Part shown: piece by piece, positions 51,712-60,432 of the stretch
Numbering within the stretch: the stretch's first letter is position 1
How the letters are laid out: each line of letters begins with the position of its first letter
Assembly: GCF_002217655.1 (NCBI RefSeq)
Contig: NZ_NEWK01000002.1
Span: 63,164 to 127,163 of the forward strand
Source: Geobacillus thermocatenulatus
GTDB taxonomy: Bacteria > Bacillota > Bacilli > Bacillales > Anoxybacillaceae
Direction of reading: 5' to 3'
Length of the DNA stretch: 64,000 nt
Notes under the pieces: model-generated
What the model was told of the DNA's origin: nothing
Seen by the model: only the letters and a program-made list of their open reading frames with translations
Database searches by the model: none
Translations under genes and position numbers: made by a program

Positions 51712-53567
51712 CATGTAGACCGCTGACGGTTTTGGCTTGGCAGCTGTCGATCGAGTTCGTCAACGAGTTCGGCGAAATGACCTAAGACCCGCTCGATCGG
51801 TTCGGGGCTTGTCATATCTACTCCGGCACGTTTGAGCAGACGGATCGGGTCATCGGATGCGCCGGAGCGCAAAAATTGTTTGTACCGCTTCACCGCCCCG
51901 CCGTTTGCATCGGTTTGGATGTCGCTCACAATGGCGTACGATGCGGCGAGCGAAGTGGCATATTTGTATACATAAAAGGCGTCATAAAAATGCGGGATGC
52001 GCAGCCAGCCGCGCGCGGCGCCGGGATCGGCGGCGTACGCCGGGCCATAATACGTTTTCAGCAGGCCAAGCCAAAGATGGTTCAGTTCGTCCGCCGTCAA
52101 GCTGCCGCCTTGGCGCACCTTGTCATGAATCATCTTCTCGAATTCGGAATACATCACTTGCGTGTACAACGTGCCGCGGATTTGCTCGATTTGTTCGATG
52201 AGCAGGCGGAGTTTTTCTTCTTTTGTTTTCGCCTGTTTGTATAAATAATCGAGCATGAGCCATTCGTTCGCGGTCGAGGCGACTTCGGCGGTGAAAATCG
52301 AATGGCCGGAATAATGGTACGGCTGCGCACGGTTCGTGTAGACGGAATGCATGGCGTGCCCAAGCTCGTGGGCCATTGTCAATACGCCATCAAGCGAACC
52401 GTTGTAATTGAGCAAGATGAACGGATGGGTGTCATACGCTCCCGTGTTGTAGCCGCCGGTATATTTTTTCGGGCGCGGGAAGACATCAAGCCATCGTTCT
52501 TGAAACGCTCGGTGCACCTGTTTGATATAGTCGGCGCCGAGCGGCTTGAGCCCTTCCAAAATCAACGTCTTCGCTGTTTCGACCGGAATCGGCTTCATTG
52601 TTTCACCGACAAGCGGCACGTACAAGTCATAGCTATGGACGCGGTCAAGCCCGAGCGCGCGCCGCCGCAGTTCGACATAACGGTGAAGCGCCGGCAAGTG
52701 GCGGCGGGTGGCGGCGATTAAGTTGTCGAACACTTCCTTCGGGACATCGTCGGCGGCGAGAGCCGCGGCAAGGCCGGATGGATAGCGGCGCACGTTCGCA
52801 TACAATTCATCTGCTTTGACCGAGGCATACAGCGTCGCGGCTGCGGTTTGTTCCATGGCTTCATAACTTTTGGCTTTCGCTTCAAACGCCGCCTTTCGAT
52901 AGCGGCGGTCCGGGTGCTCGAGCATGGCGGCGTATTGGTCGTCGGTCAATGTCACCGTTTTTCCGTTCGGCATCTTGACAGACGGCGGCTCGTAATCGCC
53001 GCGGGCGGCGTGGTCATAAATGTTCTCCGCTTCGCCGAGCGCCGGCGATAGTTTCGCGAGCAGCTGTTCTTCGCGTTTCGTGAGCGTATGCGGCTTTTGC
53101 TCACGCAACTCATGGAAGTAATAGCGGTACGCCTTCAGCGGTTTGCTTTTTTGGAGCTTCCTGAGCGTCCGGTCTGGAAGGGCGAGCAGTTCCGGCTCGA
53201 TAAACGCTGTTTTCGCCGCATATTGGGCGGCGAGCGCTTCCACTTTTGCCCCGAGCCGGGCCGCCGTTTCATCTTCAATGTTGATATCGCGTTTTAAATG
53301 GGCGTAAAGCGACAGTTTTTCGAGCTTGCGGGCCGTTTGTTCGTTTAGGGCGAACAGTTTGGCGATCATCTTTGCATCGTCAAGCTTCCCTTCAAACGCC
53401 GCCAGTTTCGGCAAGGCGTTTTTCACCGCCTTGTAGTCGCGCATCCATTCGTGTTCGGATGGGTAAATGTCGGCCACATTCCATTCGTATGCGGTTTCGG
53501 CGGCTGATGTCGGCCATGGGGAGGCCAAAAGAAGCACGGCGGCGAGCCCAAGAAGCCAGCGCTTCAT
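51711..53567 (-). CDS. Secreted oligoendopeptidase F-like metallopeptidase
   Basis: A 618-residue M3 peptidase with an N-terminal signal peptide (MKRWLLGLAAVLLLASPWPTSAAE, likely cut after SAA). The zinc motif is in MAHELGHAMH, with the third ligand Glu in FTAEVASTANEWLMLDYL. The PepF_N and M3 catalytic regions are complete, down to YAADPGAARGWLRIPHFYDAFYVYKYATS. Ordinary PepF is cytoplasmic; the signal peptide makes this an exported version that would trim peptides outside the membrane. ATG 53567 follows AAAGGACGTG. An in-frame upstream extension lacks a signal and is rejected. Confidence 0.88.
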   Translation of the reverse strand: MKRWLLGLAAVLLLASPWPTSAAETAYEWNVADIYPSEHEWMRDYKAVKNALPKLAAFEGKLDDAKMIAKLFALNEQTARKLEKLSLYAHLKRDINIEDETAARLGAKVEALAAQYAAKTAFIEPELLALPDRTLRKLQKSKPLKAYRYYFHELREQKPHTLTKREEQLLAKLSPALGEAENIYDHAARGDYEPPSVKMPNGKTVTLTDDQYAAMLEHPDRRYRKAAFEAKAKSYEAMEQTAAATLYASVKADELYANVRRYPSGLAAALAADDVPKEVFDNLIAATRRHLPALHRYVELRRRALGLDRVHSYDLYVPLVGETMKPIPVETAKTLILEGLKPLGADYIKQVHRAFQERWLDVFPRPKKYTGGYNTGAYDTHPFILLNYNGSLDGVLTMAHELGHAMHSVYTNRAQPYHYSGHSIFTAEVASTANEWLMLDYLYKQAKTKEEKLRLLIEQIEQIRGTLYTQVMYSEFEKMIHDKVRQGGSLTADELNHLWLGLLKTYYGPAYAADPGAARGWLRIPHFYDAFYVYKYATSLAASYAIVSDIQTDANGGAVKRYKQFLRSGASDDPIRLLKRAGVDMTSPEPIERVLGHFAELVDELDRQLPSQNRQRST

Positions 53568-53660
53568 ATCATCACGTCCTTTCCGTTTTTTCCTCTTGTT
53601 GGTAGTATGCGCAAGCGGAACGATTTTAGCCAAAACCAAAAAAAGAAAGGGAGACGATCA

Positions 53661-54551
53661 ATGGAACGAATCCGGTTGGCGGACGATTTGACTTTTTCCC
53701 GCCTCATTCACGGCTGTTGGCGGCTTGCGGACTGGGGCTATTCGCGCGAGCAGCTGCTGTCGCTCATTGAATTTTGTCTTGAGCGCGGCATTACGACGTT
53801 TGACCATGCTGATATTTACGGCGACTATACGTGTGAATCGCGCTTTGGCGAAGCACTGGCGTTAAAGCCAAGCTTGCGCGGTCAGATCGAGATCGTGACG
53901 AAATGCGGCATCAAGCTGCCGTCAAAATACGGGATGAAATTATATGATACAAGCAAAACCCATATCATCGCCTCGGTCGAGCAGTCGCTCGCCCATTTCC
54001 GCACCGATTATATTGATGTGCTGCTGATTCACCGCCCGGATCCGTTCATGAATCCAGAAGAGGTGGCCGAGGCGTTTGTTCGGTTAAAGCAAGATGGGAA
54101 AGTGCGCTATTTTGGCGTTTCCAATTTTAAGCGTTCGCAGTGGGAAATGCTTCAGTCGTATTTGCCGTTTCCGCTCGTGACCAACCAAATCGAAGTATCG
54201 GCGTATCGGTTGGAAAATCTTGAAGACGGCACCGTTGACCTTTGCCTTGAGAAGCGCATTCCGCCAATGGTATGGTCGCCCCTTGCCCGTGGAGCGATTT
54301 TTTCCGCTGACGATGACCGGGCGGTGCGGCTGCGCGGGACGCTTGAACAAGTGCGGAGTGAGGTGGGCGCTGAGACGATCGACGAAGTGTTGTATGCGTG
54401 GCTTCTCGTTCATCCAGCGCGGATGATGCCGATTGTCGGCTCGGGGAAACGAGAACGCATCGAGCGGGCGGTGCGGGCGCTGTCTTTGTCGCTTTCCCGC
54501 GAGCAATGGTTCGCCATCTTGCAAAGCTCCATGGGGCATGATGTGCCGTAA
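53661..54551 (+). CDS. Aldo/keto reductase, YcsN/YdhF-type
   Basis: A 296-residue NADPH-dependent reductase of the aldo/keto family. The catalytic set is Asp (FDHADIYGDY), Tyr in the same block, Lys (EIVTKCGIKLP) and His (LLIHRPDPF). It is followed by GVSNFKRSQWEM and the nucleotide-binding IVGSGKRERIERAV. The sequence style matches B. subtilis YcsN and E. coli YdhF; the natural substrate is unknown. AAAGGGAGA precedes ATG 53661. Only 12 bases separate it from topB. Confidence 0.88.
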   Translation: MERIRLADDLTFSRLIHGCWRLADWGYSREQLLSLIEFCLERGITTFDHADIYGDYTCESRFGEALALKPSLRGQIEIVTKCGIKLPSKYGMKLYDTSKTHIIASVEQSLAHFRTDYIDVLLIHRPDPFMNPEEVAEAFVRLKQDGKVRYFGVSNFKRSQWEMLQSYLPFPLVTNQIEVSAYRLENLEDGTVDLCLEKRIPPMVWSPLARGAIFSADDDRAVRLRGTLEQVRSEVGAETIDEVLYAWLLVHPARMMPIVGSGKRERIERAVRALSLSLSREQWFAILQSSMGHDVP

Positions 54552-54563
54552 GGGGAGAGGACG

Positions 54564-56720
54564 ATGAAAGTCATTATCGCGGAAAAGCCGGACCAAGGGG
54601 CGACGCTTGCCTCTATTTTTCCGCATCAAAAGCGGCAAGGATATATCGAAATTAAGCCGAACGACTTGTTTCCGGACGGGGCGTATATGACATGGGCGAT
54701 CGGGCATTTGTTCCAGCTCGCCCCGCCGGAGCGGTATCGGCCGGAGTGGAAGCGGTGGACGCTCGAGGCGCTGCCGATCATCCCGGAACGGTTTGAGTAT
54801 GAGATCGAAAAAGCGAAGGCGAAACAGTTCAAGGTTGTGAAAGAACTGCTGCGAAAGCCGGAAGTGACGGAAATCATCCATGCCGGCGACGCGGGGCGCG
54901 AAGGGGAGCTCATTGTGCGCAACATCATCCGCCTAAGCGGCGTGAACAAGCCGATGAAGCGGCTTTGGCTGTCGTCCTTGACCCCGAAGGCGATCGAGGA
55001 AGGGTTCCGCCGCCTGCTTGATGAACGGACGACGCGCCCGCTCTATGAGGAAGCGTACGCCCGCGCTTGCGCGGATTGGCTCGTCGGCATGAACGCCTCG
55101 CGCGTGTACAGCCTCTTGCTGAAAGAGCGCGGGATGAACGATGTGTTTTCCGTCGGGCGCGTGCAGACGCCGACATTGGCGCTGATCGTCCGGCGTGAGC
55201 GGGAAATCGAACAGTTCCGCCCTGAACCGTTTTGGGAAGTCGTCGCCTCGTTTGTCATCGGCGATCAGCGCTATGAAGGAAAATGGACGGATGAAAACGG
55301 CCAAACGCGTCTTGGGGACGAGGAGATGGCGAAAAAGATCGCTGCCTTTTGCCAAGGAAAACGGGCGGAAGTCGCCGACGTCCGCACGGAGCGGAAAACG
55401 TATCAGCCGCCGCTGCTGTTCAACTTATCGACCCTGCAGGCGACAGCGAACAAGTTGTACCGCTTCTCGCCGAAAAAGACGCTTGATGTGCTGCAATCGC
55501 TCTACCAAAAAGGGATTGTTTCGTATCCTCGTTCCGATTCGATGCACGTGACGAAAGGGGAAGCGGAAACATTCCCAGTGATTTTACAAAAGTTGTCATC
55601 GTTTCCAGCGTACGCGCCGTATTTTCCGTTGCCGCAGCCATCGATTTTACAGAATAAGCGTTATGTAAACGAGAAAAAAGTCACCGACCACTACGCCATT
55701 ATCCCGACCGAGCAAGTGGTGGATCCCGAGAAGCTGTCGGCCGACGAACGGAAGGTGTACGATTTGGTTGTCCGCCGCCTAATTGCCGCCCACCATCAGG
55801 CGGCGGTCATCGATTATACGACCGTCACGACGCTCGTTGACGGTCGGGCTCGCTTCGTTTCGAAAGGAAGACAAGTCGTCGAGGAAGGATGGCGCGCGGT
55901 CATCCGCCCGCATGAGGAGGAGAAAGATGCTGCGCTGCCTCCCCTTGAGCGAGGGGAGGTGGGGGAAGCGGCCGCTGTCAAGGTGAAAGAAGGGAAGACC
56001 GAGCCGCCGAAACGGTATACAGAAGGCGAACTCATCACTTTGATGAAAACAGCGGGAAAATTTTTGGATGACGAAGAACTGGAAAAAGTGCTCGCCAAAA
56101 CGGAAGGGCTTGGCACGGAAGCAACAAGGGCGGCGATCATTACCATGCTGAAAGAGCGGAAGTATATTGAAGTGAAAAAGAACCTCGTATATGCGACCGA
56201 CAAGGCGAAAGTATTGATCGAGGCGCTTGGCGGCACGATTCTCGCCTCGCCGGAAATGACGGCGAAATGGGAGCAGCGCTTAAGCGAAATCGGCGAAGGG
56301 AGCGCCTCATCAGCCGCCTTTATGGAACAGGTGAAAAAGTTGGCGCAAAAAGTGGTCGCTGACGCCATCGCCGCCGCGCCGAATTGGAATTTCAGAGGGG
56401 TTGACACCGCCTCGATCCAGCGGACAAGGAAGAAAAAAACGATGGGCGAGAAGCTTGGGACGTGCCCGCTTTGCGGCGGGACCGTCGTCGACAAAGGAAC
56501 GTTGTACGGCTGCGACCAGTACGCGAAAACAAAATGCTCGTTTACGATCTCCAAACGAATTCTTGGCAAATCGATTTCGGCGGCCAATGTGAAAAAACTG
56601 CTTTCTCAAGGAAAAACGAATGTCATCAAAGGATTCAAAAAAGGCGAGAAAACGTTTGACGCTATTCTCGTTTGGGATGAAAATGAGAAGAAATTGTCGT
56701 TTCAATTTCCGAAGCGGTGA
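54564..56720 (+). CDS. topB: DNA topoisomerase III
   Basis: A 718-residue type IA topoisomerase. It has a Toprim domain (MKVIIAEKPDQGATLASIF…IHAGDAGREGELIVRNI) and the active-site tyrosine 321 in GIVSYPRSDS. A C-terminal zinc-ribbon-like segment (CPLCGGTVVDKGTLYGCDQYAKTKCSFTISKRILGKSIS) completes it. It resolves single-stranded or hemicatenated intermediates during replication and recombination. AAGGGGAGAGG lies before the ATG. Confidence 0.95.
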   Translation: MKVIIAEKPDQGATLASIFPHQKRQGYIEIKPNDLFPDGAYMTWAIGHLFQLAPPERYRPEWKRWTLEALPIIPERFEYEIEKAKAKQFKVVKELLRKPEVTEIIHAGDAGREGELIVRNIIRLSGVNKPMKRLWLSSLTPKAIEEGFRRLLDERTTRPLYEEAYARACADWLVGMNASRVYSLLLKERGMNDVFSVGRVQTPTLALIVRREREIEQFRPEPFWEVVASFVIGDQRYEGKWTDENGQTRLGDEEMAKKIAAFCQGKRAEVADVRTERKTYQPPLLFNLSTLQATANKLYRFSPKKTLDVLQSLYQKGIVSYPRSDSMHVTKGEAETFPVILQKLSSFPAYAPYFPLPQPSILQNKRYVNEKKVTDHYAIIPTEQVVDPEKLSADERKVYDLVVRRLIAAHHQAAVIDYTTVTTLVDGRARFVSKGRQVVEEGWRAVIRPHEEEKDAALPPLERGEVGEAAAVKVKEGKTEPPKRYTEGELITLMKTAGKFLDDEELEKVLAKTEGLGTEATRAAIITMLKERKYIEVKKNLVYATDKAKVLIEALGGTILASPEMTAKWEQRLSEIGEGSASSAAFMEQVKKLAQKVVADAIAAAPNWNFRGVDTASIQRTRKKKTMGEKLGTCPLCGGTVVDKGTLYGCDQYAKTKCSFTISKRILGKSISAANVKKLLSQGKTNVIKGFKKGEKTFDAILVWDENEKKLSFQFPKR

Positions 56721-56849
56721 CGAAGGCAACAGGCGTTGGGGACGGGAGGCTTGGCGAAAAAGGCGGACCGATGGCGGTCCCCCGATCTGGCCTCCTTTTT
56801 CTCAAATGATGCACCGAATCGGGTCAAATGGGAACAGTTTTGTTTTGAA

Positions 56850-56872
56850 AACCATAATAATGTTATGTAAAC
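56850..56872. repeat. 23-bp repeat with XerD-like half-site, copy 2
   Basis: AACCATAAT, four bases, TTATGTAAAC. It differs from the copy at 31452 at two positions only. Here the next base is T, giving the full TTATGTAAACT half-site of dif. It lies between topB and the convergent glycerophosphodiesterase gene. Confidence 0.55.
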
Positions 56873-56898
56873 TCAAATTCCGACAGTCTCCCCGCAGG

Positions 56899-57780
56899 TC
56901 AATCAATGGCAGGGCGGCGGCAGGCGGCAATGCGGCCAGGGCGGTCTGGATAATCGGTGAATAGGCCGTCAACGCCCATGGCGCATAGGCGAGCGAGATC
57001 GTGTGGTTCATTGACGGTATAGACATGAACCATGAGTCCGCGGCCATGGGCGGCGCGCACCCACTCTTCGGTGACGGCTGAGAGCGGCAAGCCGATGCCA
57101 TCGGCATAGACGGCGATTTGTTGCAACAGCTCGTCGCGGCCGCTTCGCGCTTCCTTTTCGCCGACCAATTGAATGAGCGGGACGCCGCGCGGGATGAGCG
57201 GCCGGAGCGCCTGCAAACTTTCTGGATGGAACGATTGAAACATGACGCTTCCGCGCTGGAGAACGCCGTGTTTTTGCAATAGGCGGGCGACCGCCCGTTC
57301 GATGCCGGGCTGTTTCGTTTCGACGTACAACGGAACGTTTACACGTTCCGCTTTCAGCATCCGAACCACCTCATCAAGCGTCGGAACGCGTTCGCCGGCA
57401 AAGCGTGGATCGAACCACGATCCGGCATCCAATTTTTTGAGCTCACGCAATGAAAAATCGCTGACCCGCCATGGCGAGCGGTGCGGGTAAACCGTTTCGA
57501 CATTTGTCGTCCGGGCGAGCGTCGCATCATGCAGGGCAACGAGCTTCCCGTCTTTCGTTGCGCGCACATCGACTTCGATATAATCGGCATTCATGAGGGC
57601 GGCGAGGCGGTAGGATGAGAGCGTATGCTCCGGCGCGTGTCCGGACGCGCCGCGGTGGGCGATGACGGCGGTTTTCGGCTGGCTGGGTGGCTGCCAGGCA
57701 GCTGTGGCCGCTAAGACGATCGGCAGCGATAGCCAAAACAATGCGCAAAGATAGAAGCGAAAAACCATGATCTGGCGCAT
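56899..57780 (-). CDS. Secreted glycerophosphodiester phosphodiesterase
   Basis: A 293-residue GDPD-family TIM barrel with an N-terminal signal peptide or anchor (MVFRFYLCALFWLSLPIVLAATAA). The catalytic histidines lie in IAHRGASGHAPEHT and LVALHDATLARTTN, and EVDVRATKDGKL supplies metal ligands. It hydrolyses glycerophosphodiesters (possibly teichoic acid or phospholipid fragments) to glycerol 3-phosphate. ATG 57780 is eight bases behind GGGAG, better than ATG 57786. The related gene in B. subtilis is glpQ or yhdW-type; which applies is not clear. Confidence 0.85.
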   Translation of the reverse strand: MRQIMVFRFYLCALFWLSLPIVLAATAAWQPPSQPKTAVIAHRGASGHAPEHTLSSYRLAALMNADYIEVDVRATKDGKLVALHDATLARTTNVETVYPHRSPWRVSDFSLRELKKLDAGSWFDPRFAGERVPTLDEVVRMLKAERVNVPLYVETKQPGIERAVARLLQKHGVLQRGSVMFQSFHPESLQALRPLIPRGVPLIQLVGEKEARSGRDELLQQIAVYADGIGLPLSAVTEEWVRAAHGRGLMVHVYTVNEPHDLARLCAMGVDGLFTDYPDRPGRIAACRRPAID

Positions 57781-57954
57781 AGACATCTCTCCCTTCCAGT
57801 ATCATATCGGGAAAACAAGTGCGAGAGAAAACGAGGGGATATAGCAGGGAAAGGATGTTTGTACCGATAGTGTCGCACATCAAACAAAGGGATATTCAGT
57901 TTGATGCATAAAGTGCGTTATCATGCCGCATACTGTAAACGACAACAAAACGTT

Positions 57955-58025
57955 GGGCTATAGCCAAGCGGTAAGGCAACGGACTTTGACTCCGTGATGC
58001 GCTGGTTCGAATCCAGCTAGCCCAG
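57955..58025 (+). tRNA. tRNA-Gln (anticodon TTG)
   Basis: A seven-base acceptor stem (TGGGCTA / TAGCCCA), D arm with AAGCGGTAAGGC, anticodon stem ACGGA / TCCGT with loop CTTTGAC giving anticodon TTG, and T arm CTGG-TTCGAAT-CCAG. Discriminator base G; CCA is not encoded. It is a lone tRNA gene followed by a terminator. Confidence 0.95.
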
Positions 58026-58064
58026 CTGAATCGCCGGACGGGGTCCGCTCGTCCCGGCAGCCCA

Positions 58065-58099
58065 AACGGCTTCCGCCATGTTGTGCGGGGCCGTTTTTT
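58065..58099 (+). terminator. Terminator downstream of tRNA-Gln
   Basis: AACGGC (58065) pairs with GCCGTT and is followed by TTTT, with an inner CCGC / GCGG stem. Confidence 0.75.
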
Positions 58100-58261
58100 C
58101 GTTCGCCGGAAAGCGGGGACGAGAACATCTTTTTATCGTTTTCAGCGGTCCCGCAAGGATACGCATCCGATTCCCGAGCAGAAACAGCGCGGCAAAAAAT
58201 GTGGAGTCGGCAGGATTTTGACGAATGGCGGCGAATGAAAAAAGCGAAAGGGGAGAGGGTC

Positions 58262-58747
58262 ATGAAAACAGCTGATTTATGCGATCAATGTTTAGATGAG
58301 CTGCAAGTCTGCGAGTTGCCGTTTCAATCGTACGGCGGAAAACGGATGTTTTTTGGGCCGATCGCGACGGTCGACGTGTTTGAGGACAACGTTCTTGTCC
58401 GCGAAGCGCTCGAGACGGTGCCGCCGGGGACGGTGCTCGTGGTCGATGGAAAAGGCTCGCGCCGCGTCGCGCTATTAGGCGACCGGTTGGCGCAAATCGC
58501 CTGCGACCGGGGGCTTGCCGGCGTCATCATCCACGGCTGCATCCGCGATTCGGCGGAAATCGGCCGCATGCCGCTTGGGGTCATGGCGATCGGCACATGC
58601 CCGGTGAAAAGCAAAAAAGAAGGAAAAGGCGCCCGCGACGTTGTGCTCGAGTTCGGCGGCGTCCGCTGGGAGCCGGGCGCATACGTGTACGCCGATTCCG
58701 ACGGGGTTGTCGTTGCTCGTGAAGATGTCCGTCTAAAAAGCGATTGA
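58262..58747 (+). CDS. rraA: RraA-family protein
   Basis: A 161-residue RraA-fold trimer protein. It has MKTADLCDQCLDELQVCELPFQSYGG, GDRLAQIACDRGLAGVIIHGCIRDSAEI (the G-D-x20-R-D aldolase-type motif) and EFGGVRWEPGAYVYADSDGVVV. In E. coli RraA inhibits RNase E. In organisms without RNase E it is taken to be a 4-hydroxy-4-methyl-2-oxoglutarate or oxaloacetate-type lyase. AAGGGGAGAGG lies before ATG 58262. Its last 119 bases are repeated at 59478 with 106 identities. Confidence 0.88.
   Translation: MKTADLCDQCLDELQVCELPFQSYGGKRMFFGPIATVDVFEDNVLVREALETVPPGTVLVVDGKGSRRVALLGDRLAQIACDRGLAGVIIHGCIRDSAEIGRMPLGVMAIGTCPVKSKKEGKGARDVVLEFGGVRWEPGAYVYADSDGVVVAREDVRLKSD
58629..58747 (+). repeat. Direct repeat, 3' end of rraA (left copy)
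   Basis: 119 bases matching 59478-59596 without gaps. The first 68 are identical, and the 13 mismatches cluster in the last 51. The repeat ends exactly at the stop codon in both copies. Confidence 0.95.
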
Positions 58748-58846
58748 TGGTCGTCATATAAGGGAGTTACACTGTGATTGTACGAAGGCGTTTCGATGTT
58801 TGGACAGTGATATAACGGATACAAAGAACAAGTTGAGGTGATCGAG

Positions 58847-59101
58847 ATGAAATGGCAGGAGGTGCGTTCATCGTATCCAAACCAGTTCGTGAAAGTACAG
58901 ATATTGAAATCCCGCTTACAGGGGGACCGAGAAATCATTGAAGAAGTGGATGTGATGGGAACCGTTTCGAATGAGGATGCAACTCGGGAGTTGTTGCAAT
59001 CAAAAGGGAATCAGCTTGTTTATCACACGAGCCACAAGGAAATTGTTTTAAAAGTTCGGAAAGCGATTGGCCTGAGAGGGAAAGCTCACGATGCAGATTG
59101 A
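58847..59101 (+). CDS. Small protein paired with a retropepsin-like protease
   Basis: An 84-residue soluble protein (MKWQEVRSSYPNQFVKVQILKSRL…VDVMGTVSNEDATRELLQS…YHTSHKEIVLKVRK). I do not recognise it by name, but it is typical of short ORFs found before clan AA aspartic protease genes. GAGGTGATCGAG precedes ATG 58847. It overlaps the next start by 11 bases, which suggests coupled translation. Confidence 0.7.
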   Translation: MKWQEVRSSYPNQFVKVQILKSRLQGDREIIEEVDVMGTVSNEDATRELLQSKGNQLVYHTSHKEIVLKVRKAIGLRGKAHDAD

Positions 59102-59471
59102 ATATCGTGATGGATTGCTGTTTGCATCGATCGAAATCGTTTATCAAGGAAGGTCTAAGTTGATTCATAACATGGTGATTGATACTGGTGCGGCGAAAAC
59201 AGTGATTTCTCAAAATGCAGTAGAGGACATCCATTTGTGGGTAGAGCCAGGCGATCGTATTGTGGCTTATTACGGAATCGGTGGGAAAGAGTACGCGTTT
59301 ACAAAAAAACTAGACTGTATTCAGCTAGATTCTTTCCAGCTAAGAGAGTATGAGATTGATTTTAGCGGGATGGACTATGAAGGGATTAACGGTTTGTTAG
59401 GATTGGACATATTGCTGGACGCTGGATTTGTCTTAGACCTAGACAAGTTGGAGATGTATCGATCTGGTTGA
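59091..59471 (+). CDS. Retropepsin-like aspartic protease
   Basis: A 126-residue single-domain clan AA protease. The active-site loop is MVIDTGAAKTVIS, with catalytic Asp31 (D-T-G-A). The flap-like glycine-rich turn is IVAYYGIGGKEYAF, and the second hydrophobic-hydrophobic-glycine element is INGLLGLDILLDAGF. Like viral retropepsins it would have to dimerise. The substrate is unknown. The base composition is lower in GC than the flanking rraA copies. It ends six bases before the right rraA repeat. Confidence 0.82.
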   Translation: MQIEYRDGLLFASIEIVYQGRSKLIHNMVIDTGAAKTVISQNAVEDIHLWVEPGDRIVAYYGIGGKEYAFTKKLDCIQLDSFQLREYEIDFSGMDYEGINGLLGLDILLDAGFVLDLDKLEMYRSG

Positions 59472-59477
59472 AATGGA

Positions 59478-59596
59478 GCGCCCGCGACGTTGTGCTCGAG
59501 TTCGGCGGCGTCCGCTGGGAGCCGGGCGCATACGTGTACGCCGATGCCGACGGCGTTGTCGTGGCCCGTGAAGATTTGTCAGCAAAAAACGGTTGA
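59478..59596 (+). repeat. Direct repeat, 3' end of rraA (right copy)
   Basis: An orphan copy of the last 119 bases of an rraA reading frame, still ending in TGA. It has no start and is not a gene. The sequence following it (59597 onward) is probably the original neighbour of rraA. Confidence 0.95.
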
Positions 59597-59666
59597 CGGC
59601 CGCCATCAAGTTGTACTACGATGAAAACGGATGCTTGTTCCATGACAAGATCAATAGGCGAGAAAC

Positions 59667-59837
59667 AAACAAGGTGCCTAAGCCTGCTTAAAGGCTTGGG
59701 TGAAAAGGGAAGCCCGGTGAAAGTCCGGCACGGTGCCCGCCACTGTGATGGGGAGCTTTGCGGCAGCAAGTCACTGAAGGATGCTTCGGGAAGACGCCGC
59801 CAAGCGATGATCCTCAGTCAGGAGACCTGCCTTGTTT
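59667..59837 (+). ncRNA. Cobalamin riboswitch
   Basis: The conserved core is readable: AAAAGGGAAGCCCGGTGAAAG, then GGCACGGTGCCCGCCACTGTGA and AGTCAGGAGACCTGCCT (B12 box). The closing stem P1 is AAACAAGG (59667-59674) with CCTTGTTT (59830-59837). A terminator follows at 59939, so adenosylcobalamin binding should end transcription before the cbi genes. Confidence 0.95.
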
Positions 59838-59938
59838 GGATCGGACGGATGCCTACGGGACTATAGGCAGACGTGCGGGAGAATGATGGCTGCATTAGGC
59901 CTGTTTGGGCCGTTTACGGCTTTCGTATACATTTTTCT

Positions 59939-59969
59939 GCACCTCTGCTGTAGAGGTGCTTTTTCTTTT
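59939..59969 (+). terminator. Riboswitch expression-platform terminator
   Basis: GCACCTCT pairs with AGAGGTGC, followed by TTTTTCTTTT. Confidence 0.9.
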
Positions 59970-60033
59970 GCCGAAAACCTGCCCGTCTGTCTGCGTCTAA
60001 ATTCTATCATTCTAGCCAAAAAGGGGGGATTCG

Positions 60034-60432
60034 GTGGCGACATGGGATTTGCGGGGAATGAAGCATCATGTGCTCATTTGCAACGGAGGGACGTGCCTCC
60101 GCCATGGCGGAGATGACGTGACAATGGCGGTGCGCGAGGAGATCGCCCGCCTCGGGCTTGACGACGCTGTCCATACAACAAGGACGCGCTGCAACGGACG
60201 ATGCCAAGACGCGTGCGTGATGATCGTCTATCCGCAAGGCGTCTGGTATCGACAGATGACGCCGGAGCGGGCGAAGGAGGTTGTGCGCGCTCATTTGGAT
60301 GAGGGGTTGCCTCTTTTGAAATGGGCGACGTATGAATATGAAGACGAATTGGTGTTGACACCAGCTGGCGAACGGGAGGCGCCAAGCGGAAAACGGAAAA
60401 CGGAACATGCTGCGAAAGGAGTGAAGGGATAA
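60034..60432 (+). CDS. cbiW: CbiW-like (2Fe-2S) ferredoxin-type protein
   Basis: A 132-residue protein with a thioredoxin-like ferredoxin fold. The likely cluster ligands are Cys16 and Cys21 (CNGGTC) and Cys53 and Cys57 (CNGRC), with Cys61 nearby, followed by VMIVYPQGVWYRQMTPE. A gene like this, CbiW, opens the anaerobic cobalamin operon of B. megaterium; its role is thought to be electron transfer or cobalt handling. GTG 60034 is five bases behind AAGGGGGG. It is the first gene under the riboswitch and abuts cbiM. Confidence 0.75.
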   Translation: MATWDLRGMKHHVLICNGGTCLRHGGDDVTMAVREEIARLGLDDAVHTTRTRCNGRCQDACVMIVYPQGVWYRQMTPERAKEVVRAHLDEGLPLLKWATYEYEDELVLTPAGEREAPSGKRKTEHAAKGVKG

